Below are positions 44,317 through 54,551 of a DNA stretch of 64,000 bases, one piece after another. Numbering within the stretch: the stretch's first letter is position 1; the number at the start of each line of letters is the position of its first letter. The position numbers were made by a program, and so were the translations under genes. This stretch comes from Melioribacteraceae bacterium. GTDB lineage: Bacteria > Bacteroidota > Ignavibacteria > Ignavibacteriales > Melioribacteraceae. The stretch is from positions 1-64,000 of the forward strand of contig JALNXG010000005.1 of assembly GCA_023230485.1 (NCBI GenBank), written 5' to 3'. The notes under the pieces are model-generated. The model searched no databases, had not been told where the DNA came from, and was given only the letters and a program-made list of their open reading frames with translations.

Positions 44317-46815
44317 GTGAAAAAATATTTTTTAATTATCCTATTATTTGGCTGCATAAATATTACGGCTCAAGAAAGTACATATTTCTTTGATATCGGT
44401 TCAGGTAGTTCAGAATTATTTAATTTTTCTAAAACATTAACCGGAAACGATATCTATTCAGCCAAAAACAATTATGGTTGGGAAAAAGAATATTCATCTC
44501 AATTCAAAAGGGATATCCTTCTTTCACGTTCGGTAAGAGATGAACTCACTTATGACGGAATTGCAGATAAAGAAATCAAATTCAAGATTGATCTTCCAAA
44601 GGGGAATTATAATTTAATTTATTGGATGGAAGTAGCAATTGATAAAGAAGGCACTTCTCAATTTTTTGTAGATGGGATTAATAAAAATATAGTTCAACAT
44701 AAATTAAAGGGAGATGAAGAAGGAGGGTTACGACCTGTTGCCCAGTACTGTGTAATCAATACCCATTTCAGTTCGACCGGAAAAACAAATGAACTAGACT
44801 GGATAGGAGGAATAGATTCAGTTAGATTATTAGGAATTGCAATATTCCCAAAAGACTTAAAAGAGAGGGAATCCTCAAGACCCATCAGCCCAAAAATTAA
44901 ATTAGCAGGTCAGTTCAATTCTAATCTCGAACTCAATGACTTACGGTTGGTTTTACAAAACCGTCTTAAATTTGATAAGAATGATCCATATTATCTTTAT
45001 TGGTATATTCAGGTTTCGCTCCTTAGCGAGGCAGAACGGTTTCATAGCCAGCAGGGATGGGAATGGATAAAAGACTTAACTGGTTATTCCATTTTTGATA
45101 GAATGCACCAAGTGCTTTTTCTTGCTGATTCACAAATTGAGAACTCCGCTAGTGGAGATAATTTACTTCGTGAAAGAGCATTATGGCTAAGAGGAAAAAC
45201 TTGTTATGACTTAGTATTAGAAAGGGGCGGAGATTACCAAAGACAAATTGGTTTAAGAGATATTTCAGAACTTCTCAAATCATATCCGGATGATGAAAAA
45301 CTAAGAATGCTTAATGGTGAATCGATTTATTCTCCATCTGAATGTAGTGTTTATTCAAAGGATACAAATATTCCCAAATGGGCAGCACTTCAGCTTGAAG
45401 CTATTTGCAGAGTCAGAGATGGAGCTGAATGGTGGATTACAAAAAAGCAAGCTCCCAATGGTGAATTTGGCGGTAAGATAGATGATGATGTAGAACTTCT
45501 CCGTGAATGGTCTCCATTACTTTTTTACGGAAACAAAAATGTAATTACAGGTTGGACGAAATTAGCAAATGCAATTTGGAATAGTCCCGGTGTCTATAAA
45601 GGATATTCAAAAAATATTCTTGACGTGGAACATTCAGCTGAATTTATTGCCGATTCTACGCCGGAACTAATTATAATCGATACCTCAAATATATATCTCC
45701 AGAGATTAGAATATACAGCGGAACACTTTAAAAATTTATGGTCGGTAAAAAATAAGTTCAATCATCGCTTTTTTAAGTCGAGTTGGTATAGTTCTACTGA
45801 GTTAGATGAACGTCCTCCTCGAAATAGAGATGTAGATTATAATGCAAGAGCATTAAAACCATTGCGTTTTCTTGCCTGGGCAACTCAAGATTCTAAATAT
45901 ATTTCTTTATTGGAAGAATGGTCTGAAGCATGGTTAAGTGCATCACTGAAATCTGATAAGGGTAAACCAGTCGGAATTATACCACCATCAGTAAGATATT
46001 ATGATGAATCAATAAATGGCGATGAGCCTAATTGGTATAAGGCAAATATGATGTGGAGTTATTATGATTGGTCTCATAGCTCCGGAAGTAAAATTTTAGA
46101 TAATCTTGTTTTTACATATACTCTTACAAAAAAGGATTCTCTTCTCCTCCCTCTTGAATACTCTTTAGAATTAATAGATAAATTACTAAAGAAGAAAGTC
46201 GACTTAAAAGCTGGAAAATTTTTAGAAGGTTCTGAAGAATGGGCTGCACAGAACTTAATGAACGAAGAAGGATTTTGGAACTCTGTTCAAATATGGCGAC
46301 TTCTAAAAGGTAATATAAAATATGATTCAATTATTTCTAAATATGCTTCTTACTATGTTCGTTATTTGATGACTGGTGAAAAGAAAATCCTTGAAAACGG
46401 ATTGAATGAGTTATTAAATGTTCTTAGATATAATACTCCATTGAGAACTGATATGGTAATGCATACAGATAGGGTTAGGATTCCTGGGACAAGCGAATTA
46501 AGAGCAATGATATCAGGTGATGGCTCTCCCGAAGGCGGCTCTCCTTTCTATGCTGCGAGCTGGAAGAACACTGATAATAATTTAGCTATCGTTTTAGAAA
46601 AATTTGACAATGATAATTTGATAATTACTACTTATTATGCAGGGGATAGCGATAAGGAATTTATTGTGCGACCTTGGTTATTAGAAAGTGGTAACTATAA
46701 AGTTATTATAGATCAAAAAGAAGCAGGTTCAATTTTTATTACTAAAAGAGGAGAGGAAATACCTCTTACAATTCCGGCTAAAAAAGAAACAGTAATAAAA
46801 ATCATCAAAGATTAA
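44317..46815 (+). CDS. Large exported protein: N-terminal CBM-like domain plus helical barrel, function unknown
   Basis: GTG 44317 is the likely start: it follows the nagB stop by 16 bases and opens a signal peptide (VKKYFLIILLFGCINITAQ); the reading frame extends further upstream only because it overlaps nagB. The 832-residue protein has an N-terminal beta-sandwich (about 20-180) resembling malectin/CBM-type modules (YFFDIGSGSSE, GNYNLIYWMEVAID, FFVDGIN). A helical catalytic-looking core spans about 300-740 (GAEWWITKKQAPNGEFGGKIDDDVELLREWSPLLFYG, DVDYNARALKPLRFLAWATQD, YYDWSHSSG), and a short beta domain ends it. The fold suggests a lyase or glycosidase of the (alpha/alpha) toroid class. I cannot name a family. 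Confidence 0.7.
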   Translation: MKKYFLIILLFGCINITAQESTYFFDIGSGSSELFNFSKTLTGNDIYSAKNNYGWEKEYSSQFKRDILLSRSVRDELTYDGIADKEIKFKIDLPKGNYNLIYWMEVAIDKEGTSQFFVDGINKNIVQHKLKGDEEGGLRPVAQYCVINTHFSSTGKTNELDWIGGIDSVRLLGIAIFPKDLKERESSRPISPKIKLAGQFNSNLELNDLRLVLQNRLKFDKNDPYYLYWYIQVSLLSEAERFHSQQGWEWIKDLTGYSIFDRMHQVLFLADSQIENSASGDNLLRERALWLRGKTCYDLVLERGGDYQRQIGLRDISELLKSYPDDEKLRMLNGESIYSPSECSVYSKDTNIPKWAALQLEAICRVRDGAEWWITKKQAPNGEFGGKIDDDVELLREWSPLLFYGNKNVITGWTKLANAIWNSPGVYKGYSKNILDVEHSAEFIADSTPELIIIDTSNIYLQRLEYTAEHFKNLWSVKNKFNHRFFKSSWYSSTELDERPPRNRDVDYNARALKPLRFLAWATQDSKYISLLEEWSEAWLSASLKSDKGKPVGIIPPSVRYYDESINGDEPNWYKANMMWSYYDWSHSSGSKILDNLVFTYTLTKKDSLLLPLEYSLELIDKLLKKKVDLKAGKFLEGSEEWAAQNLMNEEGFWNSVQIWRLLKGNIKYDSIISKYASYYVRYLMTGEKKILENGLNELLNVLRYNTPLRTDMVMHTDRVRIPGTSELRAMISGDGSPEGGSPFYAASWKNTDNNLAIVLEKFDNDNLIITTYYAGDSDKEFIVRPWLLESGNYKVIIDQKEAGSIFITKRGEEIPLTIPAKKETVIKIIKD

Positions 46816-46849
46816 AACAAAAATTTAATTCAAATACTTACGAATTGAC

Positions 46850-46901
46850 TTGACACTTGATAATAAATTAACCAATTTAATTAACGTTTAAGTAATGCTT
46901 T
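46850..46901 (+). promoter_or_regulatory. Promoter/operator of the pectin-type operon
   Basis: A consensus -35 hexamer TTGACA is at 46850-46855, without a good -10 (CAATTT at 17 bases). Next comes the operator-like dyad CGTTTAAGTAATGC (46885-46898) in a 21-base stretch (46881-46901) that matches the reverse complement of 37474-37494 at 19 of 21 positions. Binding here would block the start region of the promoter. The TonB receptor start codon is 57 bases further on, with AGGAGGT just upstream of it. Confidence 0.6.
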
Positions 46902-46957
46902 AAGCGTAGTTTGATAAACTTCAATTTTTAGAAAAGAGAAGCACAATAGGAGGTTAG

Positions 46958-49789
46958 ATGAAATTCAGTTTCTTTCGATTTACCCTATTAATATTAATCA
47001 TAGGTACTTCAATATGCTTTGCGCAATCCGGTGAAGTTACCGGTAAGATTACAGATGGCGCTGATGGTTCTCCTTTATGGGGCACTAACATTATAGTTGC
47101 AGGGACTTCAATAGGTACTACTACTGACATGGAAGGGAAGTATCGTCTCTCCCGAGTACCAGTTGGTAATCAAATTATTATTTTCAAATATCTTGGTTAT
47201 CGTCCTGATAGCATTAAAGTTGTAATCCTCTCCGGTAAGACAACAAAAGTTGATACCAAATTGGAACTTGAAGCTATCGCCGGACAGGAAGTTATAGTTA
47301 CTGCTCAATTACAAGGACAGGCGGCAGCTATTAATCAACAATTAAGTTCTAATAAAATTGTGAATGTAGTTTCCAAAGATAGAATTGAAGAATTACCTGA
47401 TCAAAATGCTGCTGAATCAGTTGGAAGACTTCCCGGTATATCTATACAAAGAGATGCAGGCGAGGGAACTAAGCTGGTTGTTAGAGGTCTCGCTCCTAAA
47501 TTCAATTCTGTTACCGTAAATGGTCAAAGAATACCCTCCACAGATGCTCAAAATCGTTCAGTTGATCTAAGTATGATCTCTTCTGATATGCTTGCAGGTA
47601 TTGAAGTTTTCAAAGCTCTAACTCCTGATTTAGATGCTGATGCAGTTGGTGGGACAGTAAACTTCCAAATTAAGAAAGCTGATGAAGGATGGAAGAGCAG
47701 TATTAAACTTCAAGGCGGATATATAAATCAAGATAAAGCTTATGATAATTATAGAGGAAACTTTGCTGTAAGTAATAGATTCCTTGATAAAAAATTAGGA
47801 GTTTTGGTAACAGGTAATATTCAGAGAGCAAATAGAGGAAGTGATATCCTTGATGCTAGCTATTTATTTGATAGTGAATCAAAAAATGCCATTGGTTCTA
47901 AAATAACCGTTGAGAATGTTAATCTGGGTGATCGTGTTGAAATTAGAGACCGATTTGGTGCAAGCTTAGTTATGGATTATGAATTTGAAAATGGTGAACT
48001 ATTATTAAGTTCTCTTTATGGAAGAACTAATAGAGATGAAGTGAGAAGAAGAAAAAGATATCGTGTTGATGCAGCCTATGTAGAGTATTGGCTAAGAAAC
48101 AGAGAAATTAATATCGATCTATTTACTAATTCTCTTAGCGGCAAGTATAATTTTGGTCCTATTATTTCTACTTTCCAAGCATCATATTCTTTTTCAGGAA
48201 ATGATATGCCTTTCTCTCATGATTCACAATTTAGAGAAGTTGGTGCTTATTTACCCACATTAGTAACAAATAAGGGACCTCAACTAATTCCTCTTGGTGC
48301 CAAAAATAATCTTGAAGAGACCGTATTTAAGCAAGATTTCATTGATTCTGAAAAATCAAAAGATAGAGATTTCACCGGACAGGTTGATTTTAAACTACCT
48401 TATACTTTATTAGATGATATAAGAGGTGAATTTAAATTCGGTGGAAAAATTCGTGATAAAAGTAGGTCTATGGATAAAGGTCAAATCATGACACTAGCTT
48501 TTACAATTGATGATATTGGTAAGGCTGACCCAACTAATTTTGCTACTACTCGTGAAGGTAAAATTAAGATCAGCAATTTTTTTGATGATTCATATACAAT
48601 TGATGATTTCTTAAATGGACAATACAATTTCGGTCCTGCTAGCCCTTTAGATAAAGATAAATTAGAAGCTTTCAAAAATAAATATTGGAGTAGTTATCGA
48701 GATAATAATGCCTTCGATTTGGAAGATTATGAAGCGGGTGAATCTGTTTATGCAGGTTACGTTATGTCGGAAATTAATATCGGAAAAGATTTAATGATTC
48801 TTCCCGGTTTTAGATTTGAAAGAACTGTAACTTCATACACGAGTAAATTTGGACAGTCAAAAATGGATGAAGATGGAGTTATTCAATTAGTTGATTCTAA
48901 AGATACAGTTGGCACTGTTGGATATAGTGAATTTCTTCCAATGGTTCATATTAAATACAATTTTACTAATTGGATGGATCTTCGTTTAGCTTTTACAAAA
49001 ACACTTTCGCGTCCTGATTATTTCAATCTAGTCCCTTGGGAAAGAGTTCTTTCTTTCGAAAGTTCCGTAGAAAGAGGTGAGCCATATTTGAAGCACACAA
49101 AAGTATGGAACTATGACGCCTATCTTACTTTCTATGGTAATTTCGGTCTTGTTGGTATTGGAGGATATTACAAGAAACTAAAAGATATAGACTATCTAAG
49201 AACAAGTCGTATTACAACGCCTGGGCCAACATTAGGTTATACACTTGTTTCTCCAGAAAATTCTAAATACGATACCGAAGTAAAAGGTTTAGAGATAGAA
49301 GTACAGACAAATTTAAGATTCCTTCCTGAACCATTTGATGGAATTGTTATCTATGCAAACTATTCTTATATTCATTCGAAAACACATTTCCCATATTTAG
49401 TTGCTGGACCAAGAAATCCGCGACCTCCATTTAATTTTACTTTCATCGATACCGTTAGAGAAGCAAGAATGCCGGGGCAAGCTGAACATATTGCTAATTT
49501 AACGCTCGGGTATGAGAAGGGGGATTTCTCCGGTCGTATTTCTTTAATCTATCAAGGTTCAGCATTACAAGTGATAGGTCAAAGAGAAGAACTTGACGGT
49601 TACTCTGATGCATTCGTTAGATGGGATTTTGCAGCTCAATATAAATTGCTTCCTAATCTTGCACTACAATTTAATTTGAATAATTTTACTAATTTGCCGG
49701 AAGGGTCATATCTCGGATTGGAATCCTATCCAACTAAAGAAGAATATTTTGGATGGTCTGCCGATTTAGGTATAAAGTTTGATTTATAA
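46958..49789 (+). CDS. TonB-dependent receptor (carbohydrate type)
   Basis: A 943-residue outer-membrane receptor with strong ribosome site AGGAGGT, signal peptide (KFSFFRFTLLILIIGTSICFAQ), carboxypeptidase-regulatory-like domain (about 25-110; GEVTGKITDGADGSPLWGTNIIVAG) and plug (about 125-240; IEELPDQNAAESVGRLPGISIQRDAGEGTKLVVRGLAPKFNSVTVNGQRIP, typical of the Xanthomonas/Caulobacter-type sugar receptors). The long barrel ends in LGIKFDL. It is unlike the receptor at 645 in the plug sequence. No SusD gene follows. Located at the head of the pectin/rhamnogalacturonan block, it presumably imports galacturonate-containing oligosaccharides. Confidence 0.92.
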   Translation: MKFSFFRFTLLILIIGTSICFAQSGEVTGKITDGADGSPLWGTNIIVAGTSIGTTTDMEGKYRLSRVPVGNQIIIFKYLGYRPDSIKVVILSGKTTKVDTKLELEAIAGQEVIVTAQLQGQAAAINQQLSSNKIVNVVSKDRIEELPDQNAAESVGRLPGISIQRDAGEGTKLVVRGLAPKFNSVTVNGQRIPSTDAQNRSVDLSMISSDMLAGIEVFKALTPDLDADAVGGTVNFQIKKADEGWKSSIKLQGGYINQDKAYDNYRGNFAVSNRFLDKKLGVLVTGNIQRANRGSDILDASYLFDSESKNAIGSKITVENVNLGDRVEIRDRFGASLVMDYEFENGELLLSSLYGRTNRDEVRRRKRYRVDAAYVEYWLRNREINIDLFTNSLSGKYNFGPIISTFQASYSFSGNDMPFSHDSQFREVGAYLPTLVTNKGPQLIPLGAKNNLEETVFKQDFIDSEKSKDRDFTGQVDFKLPYTLLDDIRGEFKFGGKIRDKSRSMDKGQIMTLAFTIDDIGKADPTNFATTREGKIKISNFFDDSYTIDDFLNGQYNFGPASPLDKDKLEAFKNKYWSSYRDNNAFDLEDYEAGESVYAGYVMSEINIGKDLMILPGFRFERTVTSYTSKFGQSKMDEDGVIQLVDSKDTVGTVGYSEFLPMVHIKYNFTNWMDLRLAFTKTLSRPDYFNLVPWERVLSFESSVERGEPYLKHTKVWNYDAYLTFYGNFGLVGIGGYYKKLKDIDYLRTSRITTPGPTLGYTLVSPENSKYDTEVKGLEIEVQTNLRFLPEPFDGIVIYANYSYIHSKTHFPYLVAGPRNPRPPFNFTFIDTVREARMPGQAEHIANLTLGYEKGDFSGRISLIYQGSALQVIGQREELDGYSDAFVRWDFAAQYKLLPNLALQFNLNNFTNLPEGSYLGLESYPTKEEYFGWSADLGIKFDL

Positions 49790-49823
49790 TTTAACATAGC
49801 TATCACTAAAAAAAGAGGTTATT

Positions 49824-51377
49824 ATGAAACAAAGAGTACTATCAATATTAATTTTCACATTTGTATTCTTTCTATTTACCGCTGTTTCCAATATTGAAGC
49901 ACAGCGTGTTGTAAGAGTTTCTTCAGGTGTCGGTACCCTAAATGATGCTATTGCTGGTGATACCACCACCACAGGTTCAAGAGTAGACCCTAACACAATT
50001 TATGAACTAGAAAAAGATGGGTATTATCTACTAACTGCCGCCATCACAAATTCTGGTTACCATTTACATATCAAAGCTGAAGAAGGTGGTTTCCAAAAAC
50101 CTGTAATCCGTCCTGGTGTAATTTCAGGTGGTGTTTCTAATAGACCATTCCAGATTAAGGGTAATTTAACTTTGGAGGGTGTTTATATTACTAATCTTGA
50201 TGAACAAAGCAAATTATTAACAAACATAATCAGAATGAGTTCAGACGGAATCACCTTAGTAGTCAAAGATTGCCAGTTAGATAGAGATCAACAGTCAGCA
50301 ATTAGAGTAGATGCAAAAAAAACCAAAATATTTATTACCAATTCAATTATTAGTAATATAGGTGAAATGAAAAGTGCAGATAATGGACGCGGTGTTGATG
50401 ACCGTGGTAATGCTATCGATACCTTAGTCCTAGAAAATAATACATTCTATAATCTCACAAGTCGTATCCTTAGAGATGGCGGTGGAATTATTAATTATGT
50501 TAGAATTAATCACAATACGGTTGTTAATATTGCTCAAAGAGGTGTTACAATAGGTGAAGCTATTGAAGCACATATTACAAATAATATATTCTATAACTGT
50601 GGATTTTTAGGGAATGAAGCAACTAATTTAACTCCAAATGAAGTAATCGAGACAAGCCCGCTTGGTACAGATTATACCAGTCAAGGAATTAAACAGATTC
50701 TTGAAATAAAGAATAATAATTTCTATTTAAGTCCGGAATTATCTAGTGCTTATCCTGCCGGGTATGTAGCACAGGCATTTATGGATTCTGTAGCTTTAGC
50801 ATTTGTAGCAGAAAATGGAACCGCTGCCTCTAACTTAAATGAATCTGTCAAATTTGAAACTGCAGCACCTATACCTGCATACGTAATGGTTGATTTTTAT
50901 GATGCAGCTGTTACTGAAAAACCTGATATGAATAAAGGTGGAGGTTCTCCTGAATATGGTGGAACACAAATGCCATTTAATTTTGGATATCCTTCTTCAT
51001 CTGTTTTATTTACAGCGGGCACATCTAATCAACCGATTGGAGCTTTAACATATTTTGGAATTCCTGTTGGTGTAAAATCTAATGCAGCTCAATTACCAGA
51101 GGGTTATGAATTATTCACAAACTATCCTAATCCATTCAACCCAACAACTAATATTAAGTATGCATTACCAACTAAAGATTTTGTAAAATTATCAATCTAT
51201 AACATGTTAGGACAAAAAGTTGCTACACTTGTAAATGAATTACAAGAAAGCGGTCTTTATACGGCTACATGGAACGGTAGAGCTGATAACGGAATGTCAG
51301 TTTCTTCGGGTATTTATATCTATAAATTAGATGCCGGAAATTTCTCAGTATCGAAAAAAATGATGTTGGTTAAATAA
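49824..51377 (+). CDS. T9SS-secreted parallel beta-helix protein (pectate-lyase-like)
   Basis: A 517-residue protein with AGAGG ribosome site, signal peptide (ending NIEAQ) and a right-handed beta-helix body (about 35-320): repeated short strands such as LTLEGVYITN, LVVKDCQLD, KIFITNSIISNIG, LVLENNTFYNL, YVRINHNTVVNI and AHITNNIFYNCG. The T9SS sorting domain occupies about 430-517 (NYPNPFNPTTNIKYALP, GIYIYKLDAGNFSVSKKMMLVK). Such helices bind or cleave polygalacturonate or other polysaccharides. I do not see a clear set of polysaccharide-lyase catalytic residues, so it may be a binding protein. A terminator follows, but the next genes may still be partly co-transcribed. Confidence 0.85.
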   Translation: MKQRVLSILIFTFVFFLFTAVSNIEAQRVVRVSSGVGTLNDAIAGDTTTTGSRVDPNTIYELEKDGYYLLTAAITNSGYHLHIKAEEGGFQKPVIRPGVISGGVSNRPFQIKGNLTLEGVYITNLDEQSKLLTNIIRMSSDGITLVVKDCQLDRDQQSAIRVDAKKTKIFITNSIISNIGEMKSADNGRGVDDRGNAIDTLVLENNTFYNLTSRILRDGGGIINYVRINHNTVVNIAQRGVTIGEAIEAHITNNIFYNCGFLGNEATNLTPNEVIETSPLGTDYTSQGIKQILEIKNNNFYLSPELSSAYPAGYVAQAFMDSVALAFVAENGTAASNLNESVKFETAAPIPAYVMVDFYDAAVTEKPDMNKGGGSPEYGGTQMPFNFGYPSSSVLFTAGTSNQPIGALTYFGIPVGVKSNAAQLPEGYELFTNYPNPFNPTTNIKYALPTKDFVKLSIYNMLGQKVATLVNELQESGLYTATWNGRADNGMSVSSGIYIYKLDAGNFSVSKKMMLVK

Positions 51378-51390
51378 TTATTTATATCGA

Positions 51391-51426
51391 TTAGGAGTCT
51401 GAAATAAGGGCTCCTAATTTTTTTTT
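51391..51426 (+). terminator. Rho-independent terminator after the beta-helix protein gene
   Basis: TTAGGAGTC and GGCTCCTAA pair (one wobble) around the loop GAAATAA and are followed by nine T (51418-51426). It separates receptor plus beta-helix genes from the enzyme genes and probably lowers expression of the latter relative to the former, as no new promoter is obvious before 51441. Confidence 0.85.
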
Positions 51427-51440
51427 CAAAGGTATTATTA

Positions 51441-53159
51441 ATGATCAAAAAAATAATTTTAATTCTATTATGGTACTCAATAGTTTATTCACAATCTCCA
51501 ATAGATTTTGGGAAAAGGGTAGCTACTAAAATAATTGATGATACTTCATTCGAATTTTATACTCAAATACAAAAGCCATCCTCCGGTCTTCAGATAATTA
51601 ATTTCAAACAAAACTATCCTAATAAGTCGGCTGATGTAGTTTATGCTTTTAGCGAAATTATTTCAGGAGAAACGGAAGATGTTTTATTCGGCGTTAGTTC
51701 AAGTTCTGCCCTCAAAATTTGGATTAACGACGAATTATTATTTTCAGGTGTGGGTGATTCACTCAATTATTCTAATGTTGCATATAGCATGTATGAATTT
51801 AAGAATTATTTTACTGCTCACTTGAATAAAGGAGCAAATGATATTTTGATAAAGATGGATAATAAGGAAGGTGCAATTCTAGCTTTAGCACCAATTTATG
51901 ACGATGGTCTATTAAAAAGTGAAACATCATTTTCCATAGTATCTTTATTCAAAGACGATAAGCCAAATTCTAATTGGTTGCTTATTGGATTTCAAAATGA
52001 ATCCTTTGAAAATATTCTGCCGCCGGAAAAGGCCTTCACTCAAAATTATTTCTATCAAGATAAATATTACAATTGGATACTCTCTAAATCAAATTTAATT
52101 CTTAATGACGTAATTAAAGAAAATGTTCCATTTCAATCTCACTCATATTTTGAATGGCATTATGCAAATGGTCAGATGTTATTAGGGATGTTTAATGTAT
52201 ATGATTTAACCAAAGACTCTAAATTATTAGAATATATCAAAAAAAATATTTCCGTTACATCACAAAATTATGATTACTTCAAGTATCAATATGAAGTTCT
52301 AAATGAAAAAGCCGGTTTTAATAATCGATTGTATCGGAAAATGATGCTTGATGATACTGGTGCTCCGGCACTAGCTATTCTAGAAGCCAATTTAAGAGGT
52401 ATTGATAAGTCTTCTCGGTTTATTCTCGATGATGTCGCAGATTATATAATGAATAAGCAAGTAAGATTAGAGGACGGAACATTTTGCAGACCAGAACCTA
52501 AAAAGATGAGTATTTGGGCAGATGATTTATTTATGAGTGTGCCATTTTTACTAAGATATGCAAATCTAACTAATGATGCTAAATATTTTGATGAAGCGAC
52601 AAATCAGATAAAAATATTTTCAGCTAAATTAAGAGATAAAGAAACCGGATTATATTATCATGGTTGGTTTTCGGAAAATAATCAACATTCACCTATTCAT
52701 TGGGGCAGAGCGAATGGTTGGCTTATATGGGCAATCAGTGAAACGCTCTCCATACTTCCTGAATCGCATAACGATTATAAAACTGTCAAGAAGATTTATT
52801 TGGATCATATAAATGCTTTAGTAAAATATCAAAATGAAAGTGGATTATGGAATCAAGTGTTGGACAATAAAGAAACTTTTGAAGAGACTTCGGCTTCTTC
52901 TATGTTTATAATGGCTATTGCTAGAGGCATCAATAATAAGTGGTTACCCGAATCATATAAAGATTTTGCAATAAAAGGTTGGAATGCGATCACAAATAGA
53001 ATTAAAGTGGATGGAACTGTAAATGGTATCTGTCAAGGTACCGGTATTGGAGATAATATTGAGTTCTATCAAACAAGAAAAACTCCCCCAAGCGACCCTC
53101 GAGGTTTGGGGGCAGTTTTATCTGCTTCAGTAGAAATTCAAAAACTTATTAATAAATAG
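51441..53159 (+). CDS. GH105-type unsaturated rhamnogalacturonyl/glucuronyl hydrolase
   Basis: A 572-residue protein with a short signal peptide (MIKKIILILLWYSIVYSQ). An N-terminal beta-sandwich of about 190 residues precedes the (alpha/alpha)6 barrel of the GH88/GH105 type: DDTGAPALAILEANLRGID, TFCRPEPKKMSIWADDLFMSVPFLLRYA (the Asp pair marks the catalytic region), GLYYHGWFSENNQHSPIHWGRANGWLIWAISETL, NESGLWNQVLDNKETFEETSASSMFIMAIARGI and DPRGLGAVLSASVEI. These enzymes remove the 4,5-unsaturated uronic acid left by pectin or rhamnogalacturonan lyases. The extra N-terminal domain is uncommon for this family. Confidence 0.88.
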   Translation: MIKKIILILLWYSIVYSQSPIDFGKRVATKIIDDTSFEFYTQIQKPSSGLQIINFKQNYPNKSADVVYAFSEIISGETEDVLFGVSSSSALKIWINDELLFSGVGDSLNYSNVAYSMYEFKNYFTAHLNKGANDILIKMDNKEGAILALAPIYDDGLLKSETSFSIVSLFKDDKPNSNWLLIGFQNESFENILPPEKAFTQNYFYQDKYYNWILSKSNLILNDVIKENVPFQSHSYFEWHYANGQMLLGMFNVYDLTKDSKLLEYIKKNISVTSQNYDYFKYQYEVLNEKAGFNNRLYRKMMLDDTGAPALAILEANLRGIDKSSRFILDDVADYIMNKQVRLEDGTFCRPEPKKMSIWADDLFMSVPFLLRYANLTNDAKYFDEATNQIKIFSAKLRDKETGLYYHGWFSENNQHSPIHWGRANGWLIWAISETLSILPESHNDYKTVKKIYLDHINALVKYQNESGLWNQVLDNKETFEETSASSMFIMAIARGINNKWLPESYKDFAIKGWNAITNRIKVDGTVNGICQGTGIGDNIEFYQTRKTPPSDPRGLGAVLSASVEIQKLINK

Positions 53160-53168
53160 AATGCAGGT

Positions 53169-54530
53169 ATGTCAATGAAATATTCAAGTTTCTTGTTGTT
53201 AATTATTTTTTTAATTGCTTCGATAACTACTTCTGCACAGCAATGGCGATCTCTAACTAATGGAAAAGATCTTTCTAATTGGGAACGACTTAATGGTGAA
53301 GCAAAATATACTCTGGAAGATGGTGTTTTAGTAGGTGAAGCAGTACTTAACACGCCAAATACATTTTTAGCTACGAAAGAAAAATTTTCAGATTTTATTC
53401 TTGAATTAGATTTTAAAGTAGACTCACAACTAAACTCAGGCGTCCAGATCAGAAGCGAAAGTCTTGCTGATTATAAAAACTATCGTGTCCATGGTTACCA
53501 AGTAGAATTTGATCCATCCGAAAGAGCTTGGACAGGCGGCATTTATGATGAAGCAAGAAGGGGCTGGCTCTATACGATGGATGAAAATCCTAAAGGTAAA
53601 AAAGCTTTGAAACAAAATGAGTGGAATAAACTTAGAATTGAAGCGAAAGGTAATAGTATTCGTTCATGGGTGAATGGTGTCCCTACTGCAAATATTTTAG
53701 ACGATCTCACAAGTACCGGATTTATTGCTCTTCAAGTTCATGATATTAAAGGGGATAAATCGAAAGACGGAATTAAAGTAATGTGGAAGGATATGCGTAT
53801 AATGACTGAAAATATAGATAAATATCTTACTCCTGATAAAAAAGAGATTCCACAATATAATTATATCTCAAATACATTAACTGAAAGAGAGAAATCAAAC
53901 GGTTGGAAATTGCTTTGGGATGGAAGAACAACCGATGGTTGGAAAAGTGCTAAAGCAGATAATTTTCCTGCAAAAGGATGGAAGATTGATAATGGAATTC
54001 TTAAAGTATTAAAATCTACCGGTGCAGAAGCAACCAATGGCGGTGATATTGTTACTACTAAAAAATACAAAGATTTTGAACTAAAATTCGAATTCCTAAT
54101 TACAGAAGGTGCTAATAGCGGAGTAAAATATTTCGTTGATCCGGGAATGAATAAAGGTGAAGGTTCGGCAATTGGTTGTGAATACCAAATTTTAGATGAC
54201 GAAAAACATCCCGATGCAAAATTAGGAGTTAATGGAAATAGAACAGCGGCTTCATTATATGATTTAATCCCCCCGGTTGCTAAAAGATTTAATGGCGTAG
54301 GTATGTGGAATAATGGTAAAATTGTTGTTAAAGGGAATCATGTAGAGCATTGGCTTAACGGATTCAAAACAGTTGAATATGAAAGAAACAATCAGATGTG
54401 GAGAGCATTAGTTGCATATAGTAAATATAAGAACTGGCCAAATTTTGGAGAACTTTCCGAAGGAAATATTTTACTTCAAGATCATGGCGATGAAGTTTGG
54501 TTTAGATCTATTAAAATACATGAATTATAA
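53169..54530 (+). CDS. Tandem DUF1080 protein (3-keto-disaccharide hydrolase type)
   Basis: A 453-residue protein with signal peptide (MKYSSFLLLIIFLIASITTSAQ) and two complete DUF1080 concanavalin-like domains. The first is at about 24-218 (WRSLTNGKDLSNWERLNG, FILELDFKVDSQLNSGVQIRSES), the second at about 242-453 (WKLLWDGRTTDGWKSAKADNFP, FELKFEFLITEGANSGVKYFVDPGM). Characterised members cleave glycosides already oxidised at C3, by an eliminative route. It stands between GH105 and two exported Gfo/Idh oxidoreductases, the usual suppliers of such 3-keto glycosides. Two domains in one chain may handle different anomers or linkages. Confidence 0.88.
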   Translation: MSMKYSSFLLLIIFLIASITTSAQQWRSLTNGKDLSNWERLNGEAKYTLEDGVLVGEAVLNTPNTFLATKEKFSDFILELDFKVDSQLNSGVQIRSESLADYKNYRVHGYQVEFDPSERAWTGGIYDEARRGWLYTMDENPKGKKALKQNEWNKLRIEAKGNSIRSWVNGVPTANILDDLTSTGFIALQVHDIKGDKSKDGIKVMWKDMRIMTENIDKYLTPDKKEIPQYNYISNTLTEREKSNGWKLLWDGRTTDGWKSAKADNFPAKGWKIDNGILKVLKSTGAEATNGGDIVTTKKYKDFELKFEFLITEGANSGVKYFVDPGMNKGEGSAIGCEYQILDDEKHPDAKLGVNGNRTAASLYDLIPPVAKRFNGVGMWNNGKIVVKGNHVEHWLNGFKTVEYERNNQMWRALVAYSKYKNWPNFGELSEGNILLQDHGDEVWFRSIKIHEL

Positions 54531-54551
54531 TTTTTTATATAGGAGTATGTA

